DNA of 64,000 nucleotides from the NCBI GenBank assembly GCA_030323305.1, contig CP106741.1:1514001-1578000 (forward strand), given 5' to 3'. A program made the translations under genes and the position numbers. Each line of letters opens with the position of its first letter. Positions within the stretch are counted from its first letter, which is position 1. Below, piece after piece: positions 38,284 to 47,340 of this stretch. Source of the DNA: Paenibacillus sp. CC-CFT747 (GTDB lineage: Bacteria; Bacillota; Bacilli; Paenibacillales; NBRC-103111). The notes under the pieces are model-generated. The model had not been told where the DNA came from and made no database searches. It saw only the letters and a list, made by a program, of their open reading frames with translations.

Positions 38284-38426
38284 ATCCCCATTCCGTAGGG
38301 GAAATAGGATTGGGGGCATTCCATCCTATTCCCCTGGGGGAATGAGGATATAGATAATACATCCTATTTCCCTAAGGGAATGGGAATAGTCCATAATACA
38401 TCCCCTTCCCCTCACGGAATGAGGAT
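38284..38426. repeat. Array of four 27-nt palindromic repeats
   Basis: Four 27-nt units start at 38284, 38323, 38361 and 38400, so the period is 39, 38 and 39 nt. Each unit begins ATCC and ends GGAT or GAAT and is itself a hairpin, for example ATCCTATTCCCC-TG-GGGGAATGAGGAT in unit 2. Unit 1 matches best in inverse orientation. Spacers are 11-12 nt, and two contain ATAATAC. The array lies upstream of the Xre operon and downstream of the GNAT gene end (38446). The spacers are too short for CRISPR. The role is unknown: binding sites, RNA hairpins or a mobile repeat. Confidence 0.75.
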
Positions 38427-38445
38427 CGGCCTGCAGCAAAAGCCG

Positions 38446-39116
38446 CTAGATCGGCAGAAGCTCGACGCTCTCGCGTCCTTCCAGCTCCTGGATCATTTTC
38501 TGCCAAGCTTCCGGCTTGTTGGGCAGGACGCTGTAGTAGCGCTTGAGGAAGGTCACGACCAGCGCCGCCGGCAGGGAGCTTGTCTTGCCGTCAAACGGCA
38601 GGAAGCACAGGTCGAGCTCTGATACGGCCTCCCCGTCGTTCTTCCAGGACGGATGGACGTACGGGAAGTTCAGCTTCTTGTAGCCGAGATGCGACAGCAC
38701 CTCGCGGCGCACGAACGGGTCCATCGGCTTGATGCCGCCGAACGAATGATCCTCAGCGCGGTACGGGTCGTAGATTTCGGCGAACATGCCGAGAATCGGC
38801 TTGCCGTTGCGGGCGGCGAGGGAGGTGAGGTCCTCCATCCGCTTGCTAGTAAGAAACGCCCCGACCCCGAGTCCTTCGCGGCCGATAATCGTGAAGTCGG
38901 TCATCGCGACGTTCAGATCGTCCAAATAGCGGTATTCGGTCGTACCCACGACTTCGCCCTGGTGAACGGCGGCATAAACCCGGATGCCGGGATCGGCCAG
39001 AGGCTCCTTCCAGAGAGCCGCTTCGAGAACCTCCTCCGGAGGAAACACCGTTTGCGTAAGCTCATGCATTTTTTGAACAGCGGCTGGTCGATGCTGATGA
39101 TGCGAATATAGTCCAT
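38446..39116 (-). CDS. GNAT-like protein, frameshifted
   Basis: This 223-residue protein (after restoration) starts MDYIRIISIDQPLFKK at ATG 39116, behind GGAGAGGGG, and continues MHELTQTVFPPEEVLEAALWKEPLADPGIRVYAAVHQGEVVGTTEYRYL if one base is restored in the T6 run at 39069-39074. The middle part (VAMTDFTIIGREGLGVGAFLTSKRM, then GKPILGMFAEIYDP) resembles a GNAT fold with a degenerate acetyl-CoA loop. I cannot name the substrate. It is the last gene of a three-gene set with another GNAT protein and a nitrilase-family amidase. The C-terminal part is not recognised. Confidence 0.68.
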
Positions 39117-39141
39117 GTTGGCCCCTCTCCTTCCCACTCCT

Positions 39142-39811
39142 TTATTCCTTAAAAGGGTTCTTCCACTCCATAAGCGCGCCGTAGCCGCACGAGTCGTAAT
39201 CGTCCTCGAGGTAGCCCGCGACCGCCTTCACCGGGGTCCGGCCGCTCTTCAGAAGGAACGTGATTACCGGGTCCTTAAGCTCCCCGCGACCACTTTATCC
39301 ACATACTCCTGAGCGCTCATCCGCTCCGACTGGGCGCGGTAGCCCGGCATCCGCCCGCCGCCCATTACCCGGGAAATGCCGAGGGCGACGGCCGTTTCGT
39401 ACAGGGACTGAAGCATCCAGTAGCCGAGCTTGTGCCGACGGTAGGCGGGCCGGACGCAAATATCCACAATATAAAGGGTATTACCCCCAGGCCGGTGATT
39501 ACGGATATAGCCTTCGTCGGTCATCTCCGCCCATGTGTGGTCGGGCCCGCCCGGCTCGGTGTCCACCCGGAGGCCCGTAACGGACCCGGCCAGCACCCCT
39601 CCACCTCTACGCACAACGCTCCTTCCGGGAACAGCGTGACATGATTCGTCAGCTGCTCCGCGTTCCACAGGTGATCCTCCGGAAAAGGAGGCGGAAAAGC
39701 TTCCTGCTGAATGCGGATCAGCTCCGGAAAGTCCTCCTTCGTGTAGCGGCGGATTACCGTCGGGACGGGACGGTCCCCGTCAAACGTAAACCATTCTTTG
39801 CGGTACACCAT
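39142..39811 (-). CDS. GNAT acetyltransferase, two frameshifts
   Basis: Three frames join into 223 residues. The start ATG at 39811 follows GGAGGGGG and gives MVYRKEWFTFDGDRPVPTVIRRYTKEDFPELIRIQQEAFPPPFPEDHLW. After a missing base near 39597 the core is visible: TLYIVDICVRPAYRRHKLGYWMLQSLYETAVALGISRVMGGGRMPGY, with the R-R-H-K-L-G acetyl-CoA loop. After another at 39282-39285 the C-terminus reads ELKDPVITFLLKSGRTPVKAVAGYLEDDYDSCGYGALMEW. This matches the N-terminal half of YhcX-type bifunctional proteins, in which a GNAT domain is fused to a nitrilase-type amidase. The amidase is encoded just upstream here as a separate gene. Confidence 0.8.
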
Positions 39812-39821
39812 GCCCCCTCCT

Positions 39822-40679
39822 TCAGCTCCAATCGGGATACAGATCGGTGCGGCGGTCGCGCCAGGTCGTAACGGAGCCTTTCTCCCGGACCTTGTAGAGA
39901 AGCTCCAGGTCGAGATCGGCGGTGACGATCATGTCATGGTTCATCTCGCCTTCGGCCAGGATGCCATGCGGCGGGAACGGGATATCGTTCGGCGTGATGA
40001 CGGCCGACTGTCCGAAGTTCAGGCGCATGAAATCGACGGTCGGCAGGGACCCCACCGTTCCGGCGGTGACGACGTACACCTGGTTCTCCACTGCGCGGGC
40101 ATGGCTCGTGTACCGGACCCGGTAATAACCATGCTTGTCGTCCGTGCAGGACGGACAGAAGATGACGTCCGCCCCGCGGGCCTTCGCCATCCGCACAATC
40201 TCCGGAAATTCGATGTCGTAGCAGATCAGAAGGGCTACGGTGCCCTTGTCCGTTTCGAACACCTGCAGGCCGTCGCCCGCCCCCATGTTCCATTCGTTCA
40301 CCTCGGTAGGGGTGATGTGAAGCTTCCGCTGGGTGACGAACCGTCCGTCCGGATAGAAGAGATACGCGGCATTGTACAGGCGGCCGTTCTCGCGGATGAT
40401 GTGGGTTCCCCCGATAAGGTGCATGCCGTACTGCTTCGCGAGCCTTTGGAACAGCTCCTCATACGGCTCCGTGAACGACGGGAGCTCCTCGATGCCCAAG
40501 GCTTTGCCTTGTCCGTCTCCAATGGACATCAGCTGGGTGGTGAACAGCTCCGGGAAGAGCACGAAATCCGCTTCGAATTCAGCAGCCGTGCGGACGTAAT
40601 GCTCCACCTGGGCCTCAAACTCGGCAAACTCTTTAATCGTATGGAGATGATATTGAACAGTCGATACTCTCAGCTTCAT
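39822..40679 (-). CDS. Nitrilase-superfamily carbon-nitrogen hydrolase
   Basis: This is a 285-residue amidase of the nitrilase superfamily. The catalytic triad is complete: Glu44 in LFPELF, Lys119 in QRKLHITPTE, and Cys153 in LLICYDIEFPE. ATG at 40679 follows AAGGAGG. The protein is close in kind to the C-terminal amidase half of Bacillus YhcX, and the two GNAT-like genes directly downstream (10 and about 25 nt apart) suggest one functional unit. The substrate is unknown; small amides or acylated amino compounds are reasonable guesses. The frame is intact. Confidence 0.9.
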   Translation of the reverse strand: MKLRVSTVQYHLHTIKEFAEFEAQVEHYVRTAAEFEADFVLFPELFTTQLMSIGDGQGKALGIEELPSFTEPYEELFQRLAKQYGMHLIGGTHIIRENGRLYNAAYLFYPDGRFVTQRKLHITPTEVNEWNMGAGDGLQVFETDKGTVALLICYDIEFPEIVRMAKARGADVIFCPSCTDDKHGYYRVRYTSHARAVENQVYVVTAGTVGSLPTVDFMRLNFGQSAVITPNDIPFPPHGILAEGEMNHDMIVTADLDLELLYKVREKGSVTTWRDRRTDLYPDWS

Positions 40680-40859
40680 AACAGCCTCCTTCACGTGCCA
40701 CGGAAATAAGGCGTGGATCCTTCCCCTCCATTATACCATCCGCCGGACCGAGGAGAAATGCCGCTGGACCCGGAGAAGGCGGGGATAAAGAGGACCGCCG
40801 CCCCGAGTGAAAGGGCCGCGCAGGCCAGGCTGGTTACGCCCGGCTGGCCCGTTCTTCTT

Positions 40860-40887
40860 TTGGCGGACAGGGGTTATCGGATATAAT
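40860..40887 (+). promoter_or_regulatory. Predicted promoter of the rhomboid gene
   Basis: TTGGCG (40860-40865), a 16-nt spacer and a perfect TATAAT (40882-40887) lie 29 nt upstream of the rhomboid start codon. Confidence 0.55.
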
Positions 40888-40916
40888 GGGAAGATCAATG
40901 TACAGGGGGACGGTTT

Positions 40917-41525
40917 ATGCAGTTTGTTCGCTACGAAAGCTTGCGTCAGTACCTCCGGTTCTATCCGGTCACGTCGCTGATCATCCTCATCAATCTGGTG
41001 ATGTTCCTGATCATGGAAGGCTACGGCTCCTCCCGGGATCCCGAAACCCTGCTCAAGTTCGGGGCCATGTTCAGCGCGCCCGGTTTCGCCCCCGAATGGT
41101 GGCGGTACGTCACGGCCATGTTCCTTCACATCGGGTTCGAGCACCTGCTGTTCAATATGTTTGCTCTGTTCGTGTTCGCCCCGCCTCTCGAGCGCCTGAT
41201 CGGGCATTTCCGCTATGCGGTGTTCTACCTGCTGTCCGGCGTGGCGGGCAGCGCGGTCAGCTACGGCTTTCAGGGCACCACCTACCTCGGAGCGGGAGCC
41301 TCCGGAGCGATTTACGGCATCTATGCCGCTTACCTGTTCTTCGGCCTGTTCCGCCGCGACCTTCAGGACAAGAGCTCCAGCCAGACGGTAGTGCTCATTC
41401 TCATTCTGGGGGTCATTTATTCGTTCATTGTGCCGCGGGTCGACCTTTATGCCCATCTCGGCGGCGCGGTGGCGGGCTTCCTTCTCGCGGCCGTATTCTC
41501 GGTGGGAATTCGCCGCTTGAAATAG
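40917..41525 (+). CDS. Rhomboid-family intramembrane serine protease
   Basis: This 202-residue protein has six membrane helices. The catalytic serine is in GAGASGAIYG (Ser129) and the catalytic histidine in YAHLGGAVAGF (His180); the loop motif WWRYVTAMFLHIGFEHLLFNMFAL (HxxxxHxxxN) is also present. It would cleave membrane-spanning substrates within the bilayer. ATG at 40917 follows AGGGGGAC. No partner gene is adjacent. The frame is intact. Confidence 0.92.
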   Translation: MQFVRYESLRQYLRFYPVTSLIILINLVMFLIMEGYGSSRDPETLLKFGAMFSAPGFAPEWWRYVTAMFLHIGFEHLLFNMFALFVFAPPLERLIGHFRYAVFYLLSGVAGSAVSYGFQGTTYLGAGASGAIYGIYAAYLFFGLFRRDLQDKSSSQTVVLILILGVIYSFIVPRVDLYAHLGGAVAGFLLAAVFSVGIRRLK

Positions 41526-41609
41526 CGGGAGCCGCCCGTTTCTCTTACTCTATGAAATCCGGTAAGCGGCATGGAATATTCCAAGGGAGATTTCCATAGA
41601 CTGATAGTA

Positions 41610-41667
41610 GCCTTATCCGGCGAAGGATGCCCCCTTAGGGGGTTCCCATAACGCAGGCGGATAAGGC
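41610..41667 (+). promoter_or_regulatory. Hairpin-forming leader before the NAGPA-type gene
   Basis: Perfect 10-bp arms GCCTTATCCG (41610-41619) and CGGATAAGGC (41658-41667) enclose a second hairpin, CCCCCTTAGGGGG. No U-run follows, so it is either the rhomboid gene's 3' structure or a structured leader of the next gene, which starts 35 nt later. Confidence 0.45.
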
Positions 41668-41701
41668 CAGATTATAGTTTCCTAGACAGGAGTGTCCGTC
41701 T

Positions 41702-42483
41702 ATGCCGCTGATCCGCACCATCCGGCTCAACCCCAACCGAATGTTCGTGCACCTGGTTCTTGTCTTCGTCAGCTTCATGCTGACCATTCTTCTCCTCACC
41801 CGACTGCCGGACAAGCCCAAGCAGTACACGTACTCGGCCGTTCAAGCCTCCAACGGGGTCAAGCTCCATACGATCGTGACCCGGCCGGACAATATCGGCT
41901 TGAAGGCGGTCTCCTCCAACTTAAGCCGGCTCCCCGATTACGGCATCAATGGAGGGTTCTTCTGGGAGGGGCAGCTCCTTAGCCTGGCGGTGATCAACGA
42001 CCGGCCCGTACGCGGCAATCAGGGCGAGTACGGCTCCGGCTGGTATAACATTGACCGTCCGAGGGGAACGCTCGTCTGGGATGAGGCGCGCAAGGTGTTC
42101 TCCATCCAGGTCGTCGAATCGGCGGAGGAGCTGATCGTGGCCGACCGGACCCGGTATTGGGCACAGGGCGGCGTCAGCATGGGCCTGCGCAACGAGGCCC
42201 GATGGGCGGCTCAAGCCGTCTCCGAGGAAATGCCCGTCATTGACGAGCGCCGGATGCGGTCGGGCATTGCCTATGACACCGCGAACAACGTCTATCTCGT
42301 CGTCGCTCCGACCCCTGCACCGGCGCCGAATTCCGGAACGCTCTCCGGGAGCGGATCGGAGAAGACCGGCTCGTGGACGGAATCTTCCTCGACGGCGACG
42401 GGTCGTCCCAGCTGCGGGTGGCCAAGGCCCTGCTTCCGGGAGACCACCGGGAAGTGTACCAGATGATCACGCTGCTCCGCTGA
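41702..42483 (+). CDS. Phosphodiester glycosidase (NAGPA) domain protein, frameshifted
   Basis: The restored protein has 260 residues with one N-terminal membrane helix (MFVHLVLVFVSFMLTILLL). The extracellular NAGPA/DUF2233 domain follows: NGVKLHTIVTRPDNIGLKAVSS, GINGGFFWEGQLLSLAVINDRPV, SGIAYDTANNVYLVVAPTP, and after the missing base in CCCC at 42312-42315, GEDRLVDGIFLDGDGSSQLRV. The catalytic-like NGGFF and the LDGDGSS (usual LDGGGSS) motifs are clear. Related proteins hydrolyse GlcNAc phosphodiesters on cell-surface polymers. ATG at 41702 lacks a strong site; AGGAGTG lies 10 nt upstream. Confidence 0.85.
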
Positions 42484-42493
42484 TTAAGTATAG

Positions 42494-42548
42494 AAAAACG
42501 GCTTGTCCCCTCCTTCTTGAGAAGGAGCAGAACAAGCCGTTTTTTTTG
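42494..42548. terminator. Bidirectional terminator between convergent genes
   Basis: The stem AAAACGGCTTGTTC-type arms with inner CTCCTTCT/AGAAGGAG is followed by T8 on the plus strand and by TTTTTC on the minus strand. It serves the NAGPA-type and LysR genes. Confidence 0.9.
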
Positions 42549-42557
42549 CGGTATTTT

Positions 42558-43444
42558 TCAACCAGTAGAACCTTCTTCAACCAACAAGTTGATAAAGACC
42601 TCCGCTGCTTTTGTTTGAAATTGGACATTTGGGGTGATAAGCGAAAAATTTCGTTTGATCGGAAACCCCTCGATATCTAGTAATTTTAACTTTCCCAGCT
42701 CCAACTCTTTTTGTATAGCCGATTGGGACAACAACGAAATGCCTAACCCCGCTTCAATGGATTCCTTGATCACTTGGGTACTTCCAAAGGTCATCCTTTT
42801 TCGGGATAAAAGCCCAATTGCTGAAACCCCTTTTCCTGCATTCCCCTTGTTCCGGAACCCTCCTCGCGAATAAGCCATGTCTCCTGGCTTAAATCCAAGC
42901 AGCTTACTTTTTGCGTATGAAATAAGCGATGATCCGATGCTGCTACGATCGATAAATGATCACAAGCAAAGGGCATAATCTTAATCTTCTCATTTTGGCA
43001 TTCTCCCTCTATGATCCCCACATCGATTTGATGATGCATGACCAAATCAATAATTTCATTTGAATTCCTTATCGTGATACTTGGATTCAATTGCGGATAA
43101 GACTTAAGCAGCGCTGCCATTCTATGGGGGAGAATGTATTCCCCGTAGGTATAGCTGGAGCCAATGGACAGGTTACCGCTTGCCGTATGCTTTAGATCAT
43201 CCAAAAGATTTTCCATTCGGGTATAGAGACCCAAAATTTCCTTGGCATGATGATAAACCATTTCTCCCGCCTTCGTAAGCCTGACAAACTTATTGGTTCT
43301 TTCTAATAATCTAATGTCCATCGACCGCTCCAGGTTCTGGATGTAGCTGCTGACCGCCGGCTGCGTCATATGCAGAAGTTCAGCGGCACGTGTGAAATTT
43401 TGCTGCTCGGCCACCGTAACAAAAACGTGCAATGCTTGGTCCAC
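42558..43444 (-). CDS. LysR-family regulator, frameshifted
   Basis: This regulator of 295 residues (restored) is encoded divergently from a YeiH-type transporter. The winged HTH is MDQALHVFVTVAEQQNFTRAAELLHMTQPAVSSYIQNLERSMDIRLLERT. The ligand-binding domain contains GNLSIGSSYTYGEYILP and, after one base missing in TTTTT at 42797-42801, RMTFGSTQVIKESIEAGLGISLLS. The GTG start at 43444 follows AAAGGTGGAG. It resembles CysL/YwfK and YeiE, LysR proteins that respond to sulfur compounds such as sulfite. The gene is AT-richer than its neighbours. Confidence 0.88.
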
Positions 43445-43466
43445 TTCGACTCCACCTTTAGAAAGA

Positions 43467-43519
43467 ATGATAAGTATTTTATTATGATCATGATTATTAT
43501 AATTTATTTTACTTATCAT
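43467..43519. promoter_or_regulatory. Divergent operator between lysR and the YeiH-type gene
   Basis: ATGATAAGTA (43467-43476) and its exact reverse complement TACTTATCAT (43510-43519) flank a third dyad ATGATCAT. The spacing and AT-rich context fit binding by a LysR tetramer across a divergent promoter. Confidence 0.6.
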
Positions 43520-43573
43520 AATAAGAGGCTTATGCTGGACAAAAGAAATCAACCTGGGGCAGGAGATCTTACT

Positions 43574-44613
43574 ATGACAAATTCTTTAGCTAACCCTCAT
43601 GCTATAGAAAAGCAGCCGAAAGCCACTTCCCTAAAACGTTGGCTCCAAGGAATCGGCTTTACTTTTGTTATTGCCTTGGCTGGTTTGGGATTATCCCAAC
43701 TACCCGGATTGGATCGTGTCGGGCAGCTGGCCTGTGCCATCATGATCGCGGTGGTTTACCGGCAAGTAAGGGGTTACCCGGAGGCATGGCGTACCGGAAT
43801 CCAATTTTCTTCCAAAAGGCTGTTGCGGCTTGCCATTGTTCTTTTCGGATTAAAACTGAATCTCGATGTGGTTTTCCATCAAGGTTTGGGGTTACTGGTT
43901 AGAGATGCGGCCACCATTGTTTTCTCCATCTTCCTTACCATATTCCTTGCCAAGTTATTCAAGGCGGACTCTTCCTTATCCTTATTACTGGGAATTGGAA
44001 CAGGCGTCTGCGGAGCAGCGGCGATTGCCGCCGTCTCCCCGATTTTGAAAGCAAGAGAGGAAGACACCGCCATGGGTGCGGGCCTAATCGCCTTGGTGGG
44101 AACCCTTTTTGCACTTGCCTACTCCCTAATAAGACCGTTCCTTCCTTTTACGGCGTTGCAATACGGTATTTGGGCCGGTGTAAGCTTACATGAGATCGCC
44201 CACGTAGCCCTTGCCGGCACACCTGCCGGATCCGATGCCCTCGCCATTGCGTTGTTAGCCAAGCTGGGCCGAGTCTTCTTACTCGTTCCCCTCAGTTTTA
44301 TTCTTATGTACGGGATGAAGCGCAAAGGAAGAACCGAATCGGATTCCCATCCAAAAGTCGAATTCCCCTGGTTTCTTATAGGATTCCTTATCACGAGCTT
44401 CCTGGGAAGCTACGTACTTGGTCATGCCCTTATCCTTTCACCCGGTGTCCTGAATGGCATCTCCTCTTTACTTCCTTTATCTTGACGATGGCTATGGTTG
44501 GACTAGGTTTGAATGTTAGTCTGAAGGATCTTCGCACGAAAATGGTACGGCCGCTGCTGGCTATGTCGATTACCTCCGTTCTTCTTGCTTTCCTCACCTA
44601 TTTCACGATCTAA
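43574..44613 (+). CDS. YeiH-family (UPF0324) membrane protein, frameshifted
   Basis: This is a ten-helix membrane protein of 346 residues after restoration. Family segments include LRLAIVLFGLKLNLDVVFHQGLG, LLLGIGTGVCGAAAIAAVSPILKAREEDTA and YGIWAGVSLHEIAHVALAG. One base is missing near 44471, after which the frame continues ILTMAMVGLGLNVSLKDLRTKMVRPLLAMSITSVLLAFLTYFTI. YeiH proteins are putative sulfate/sulfite exporters, and a LysR gene divergent to the transporter matches the yeiE-yeiH arrangement. ATG at 43574 follows AGGAGAT. The base composition is lower in G+C than the surrounding genes, suggesting acquisition with its regulator. Confidence 0.88.
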
Positions 44614-44629
44614 CGGAGGACCAACCCCA

Positions 44630-45115
44630 TTATTTCCTTATAGGGGTCCGCCCTTTTGTTTCGAAAAAAGCGGCAAAGCCCAGCGAGATGCCCCAACCTA
44701 GGAACAAGGCATACCAGACATACCCCCATGCTGCCATGGGGCTTGCATCCTGTTCTGCAAAAGCGGGTGCGGACACGACGCGTCCGATCGCGAATTGAAA
44801 CTGTAGAACAAAGAAGCTAAAACCCCATACGGATAATCCGATACATCCGATCCAAGCAGGGATGGTCTTTAACCGGACCGGCAGCTTTTCTCCCCACTTG
44901 TAGACAAAAGACAAGCCGAATAGGGCAGCAAGGACGGCCGCCGCTCCCATAAACCAATAACCGATTAACCGGGACAACACCTCGTCCGGCACCTTTGCAA
45001 AATCCCCCGGGAAGCCGAGTGACACTCCTAAGCCCCACCAAAAGTGCGGAAGGGCGTATAACAATCCGCATGCGCATGCCATGTACCCGGCCCATTTTCT
45101 TTTTTGGACGTTCAT
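44630..45115 (-). CDS. DUF3995-type membrane protein
   Basis: This membrane protein of about 161 residues has four helices. The opening WAGYMACACGLLYALPHFWWGLG and the middle IPAWIGCIGLSVWGFSFFVLQFQFAIG fit DUF3995, whose function is unknown. Several close ATG codons (45115, 45121) and a GTG at 45124 could serve as start; 45115 is taken because GAGGTG stands six bases upstream. It is convergent with the YeiH-type gene (17 nt apart). The frame is intact. Confidence 0.72.
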   Translation of the reverse strand: MNVQKRKWAGYMACACGLLYALPHFWWGLGVSLGFPGDFAKVPDEVLSRLIGYWFMGAAAVLAALFGLSFVYKWGEKLPVRLKTIPAWIGCIGLSVWGFSFFVLQFQFAIGRVVSAPAFAEQDASPMAAWGYVWYALFLGWGISLGFAAFFETKGRTPIRK

Positions 45116-45308
45116 CCTCATCACCTCATCACCACTCTACCATCCTTAGATTGGCTTTAAGGTGACCTCAAGGTTAAGCTTTGTTTAATTTCCTATTCGG
45201 ATGCAGACGGTGCAGCCGGTCATTCCAGGGCCGCGGTCTTCCAAAACCGGATACCAATCGGCGACCGCTTGGCGAAGCTCTTCCAGCCTTCGGACAGGCT
45301 CATTAGCG

Positions 45309-46488
45309 TTAACCCCACCCGAGCAGAACGCCGCCGGCCGCTCCGGCGAGAACCGCCGTCCACGGCGGAAGCTTCCACACCGTCAGCATCACGAACAGCA
45401 GGGCGGCCAGCACGAAGTCTCCGGGAGAGGTGACGGCTGTGACCCAGAGCGGGTTATACAGCGCGGCGAGGAGCAGGCCCACCACCGCGGCGTTGATCCC
45501 GGCCAAGGCGCCCCTCACGCCCGGCCGCTTCCGCAGCGTGTCCCAGTACGGCAGCGCCCCGGCGATGAGCAGGAAGGCCGGCAGGAAGATCGCCGCGGTG
45601 GCGAGGACCGCCCCGGGGATTCCGTTCATGCGGGCGCCCAGGTAGGCGGCGAAGGTGAACAGCGGGCCGGGAACGGCCTGGGCGGCCCCGTAGCCCGCCA
45701 TGAAGTCCTCGCGGCTCACCCAGCCGGGCGGGACCACCTCGCGCTCGAGAAGGGGAGCACGACGTGCCCCCGCCGAAGACGAGCGAGCCCGCCCGGTAGA
45801 AGCTGTCCGCCGCCGCGAGCGAAGGCTGGCTGAAGCCCGCCCGGGCGATCGGCAGCAGGACGAGCAGCGCGAGGAAGATTCCGAGGAAGGCGGCGCCGGC
45901 CCGCCGGCTGACAGGGATCCGGGGCGCGGGAGCCCCCTTCTCCGCCCGGCTGCGGTAGAGCTTGAGCCCGAGCAGGCCTGCGGCGAGAAGCACGCCGACC
46001 TGGACGAAGGCGCCCGGCAGCAGCAGCGTGAGACCGGCCGAGGCGACGACCACGCCGGCGCGGATCTTGTCGGGCGCGAGCTTGCGGCCCATGTCGGCGA
46101 CGGCTTGGGCCACGATGGCGACGGCCACCAGCTTGAGGCCGTGAAGCCAGCCGGCGTTCCCGGCGGGGAAGGCCTGCAGCGCAAGGGCAAACAGGACGAG
46201 CAGCACGACGGAGGGCAGCGTGAAGCCGATCCAGGAGATGAGCCCTCCGATGAGGCCGCCCCTCAGGATGCCGATGCCGATGCCGACCTGGCTGCTTGCC
46301 GGTCCGGGCAGGAACTGGCCGAGGGCGACGAGGTCGGTATAGGTCCGTTCATCCAGCCATTTGCGCCGCAGCACGTATTCATTGTAGAAATACCCGAGAT
46401 GGGCCGCCGGGCCGCCGAAGGAGGTAAGCCCCAGCTTGGTGGACACCTTCAAAATTTCGAGCCAGCGGGAGAGGCTTCTATTCACCAT
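45309..46488 (-). CDS. chrA: Chromate transporter (ChrA), two frameshifts
   Basis: This is a bidomain CHR transporter of 393 residues after restoration. The first half shows the CHR signature FGGPAAHLGYFYNEYVLRRKWLDERTYTDLVALGQFLPGPASSQVGIGIG, the second half FGGGHVVLPLLEREVVPPGWVSREDFMAGYGAAQAVPGPLFTFAAYLGA. Two bases are missing close together, in CCCCC at 45767-45771 and in GGGG at 45752-45755. ChrA exports chromate by proton antiport, although some homologues carry other anions. ATG at 46488 overlaps the stop of the upstream phosphatase gene (ATGGTGA), which indicates translational coupling. Confidence 0.88.
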
Positions 46489-47338
46489 TGGAGCCACATC
46501 CCCGTTTTGTCGTCGGATTTCTTCAGCCTTATGTACGTCCGGCATTCCGGGTCCGCCTCCTCCAGCTCCACGAGCGCCCGGGCGTAGCCCTCGAGCCCCT
46601 GCTCCTGCACCCGGGCCACCAGCTTCTCGATACCCCCGGACTCCTTCCTTCTGCGGCCGGCGGAAACAAGCCGTCGGTGACGAGAAGCAGCGCCGTTAGC
46701 CCGATCCGGTTGATTCGTCCGTACTCCAGCGTCTCCGCGAGCTCCGGCTCCCCGTTCATCACGGAGTAACCCTCCGGCGTGTTGACCTTCATGCGGTTGG
46801 CCGTAATCACGGGCCTTACATACTCCCACAGCTCCGCCTTGGAGGCCAGCCCCCGGGCCAGGCCCTCCCGCCACTTCGCCTTGGACACCCGGTCCAGGTG
46901 CTCCACATGGTCGCGCGTCACGACCCGTACCGACCCGTCGGCATACACAGCGGCCAGCATGCAGTCGCCGGCCTGGGCATATTCGATGCCTCCCGGCAGG
47001 ATCCTCACCAGCACCAGCCCCGTGCTCCACAGCTGGTCTTTGCGGGTGACGTCGATCCCGCACTCGTCCATGCGGGCCCGAAGCCGGGCGTTGGCCGCGA
47101 GCACCGCCTCCCGGAGGGAGAAGCCTCCAGGGACCGCCTCGGCCGGGGGAAGGCCGTTCCAATAGTCCGCCGCCAGGCGGGACGCGAGGTACCCGCCCGT
47201 TTCCCCGCCCGCCCCGCGGTAAGGAAGCAGCGAAGTCGCTCCGTCCAGCACGCCGTACAGCTGCAGGGATTCGTTTACTACGAGCGCATCCTCATTCCAC
47301 GGATTGCTTCCCTGAAGGCTGATTTTGTCGATCCGCAT
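46482..47338 (-). CDS. PP2C-like phosphatase-domain protein, frameshifted
   Basis: This 285-residue protein (restored) begins MRIDKISLQGSNPWNEDALVVNESLQLYGVLDGATSLLPYRG. The ED and DGA segments match PP2C metal sites, and EYAQAGDCMLAAVYADGSVRVVTRDHV matches the later AGDS/DH motif. The C-terminal part (LLVTDGLFPPAAEG-KESGGIEKLVARVQEQGLEGYARALVELEEADPECRTYIRLKKSDDKTGMWLQW) completes it; one base is missing near 46646. The terminal D in SDDKT is the usual last metal ligand. It would dephosphorylate Ser/Thr proteins, but the target is unknown. It starts two bases after the MBL hydrolase stop and overlaps chrA. Confidence 0.82.
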
Positions 47339-47340
47339 CT

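Noticed and set aside
38284..38426. CRISPR array
   Set aside because: The repeats are regular, but spacers are only 11-12 nt and partly shared, units vary and no cas gene is near.
45190..45308. Possible small protein (NEPVRRLEELRQAVADWYPVLEDRGPGMTG) after chrA
   Set aside because: It looks protein-like but has no start codon or ribosome site of its own. It might be an extension of chrA after another lost base, which cannot be decided here.
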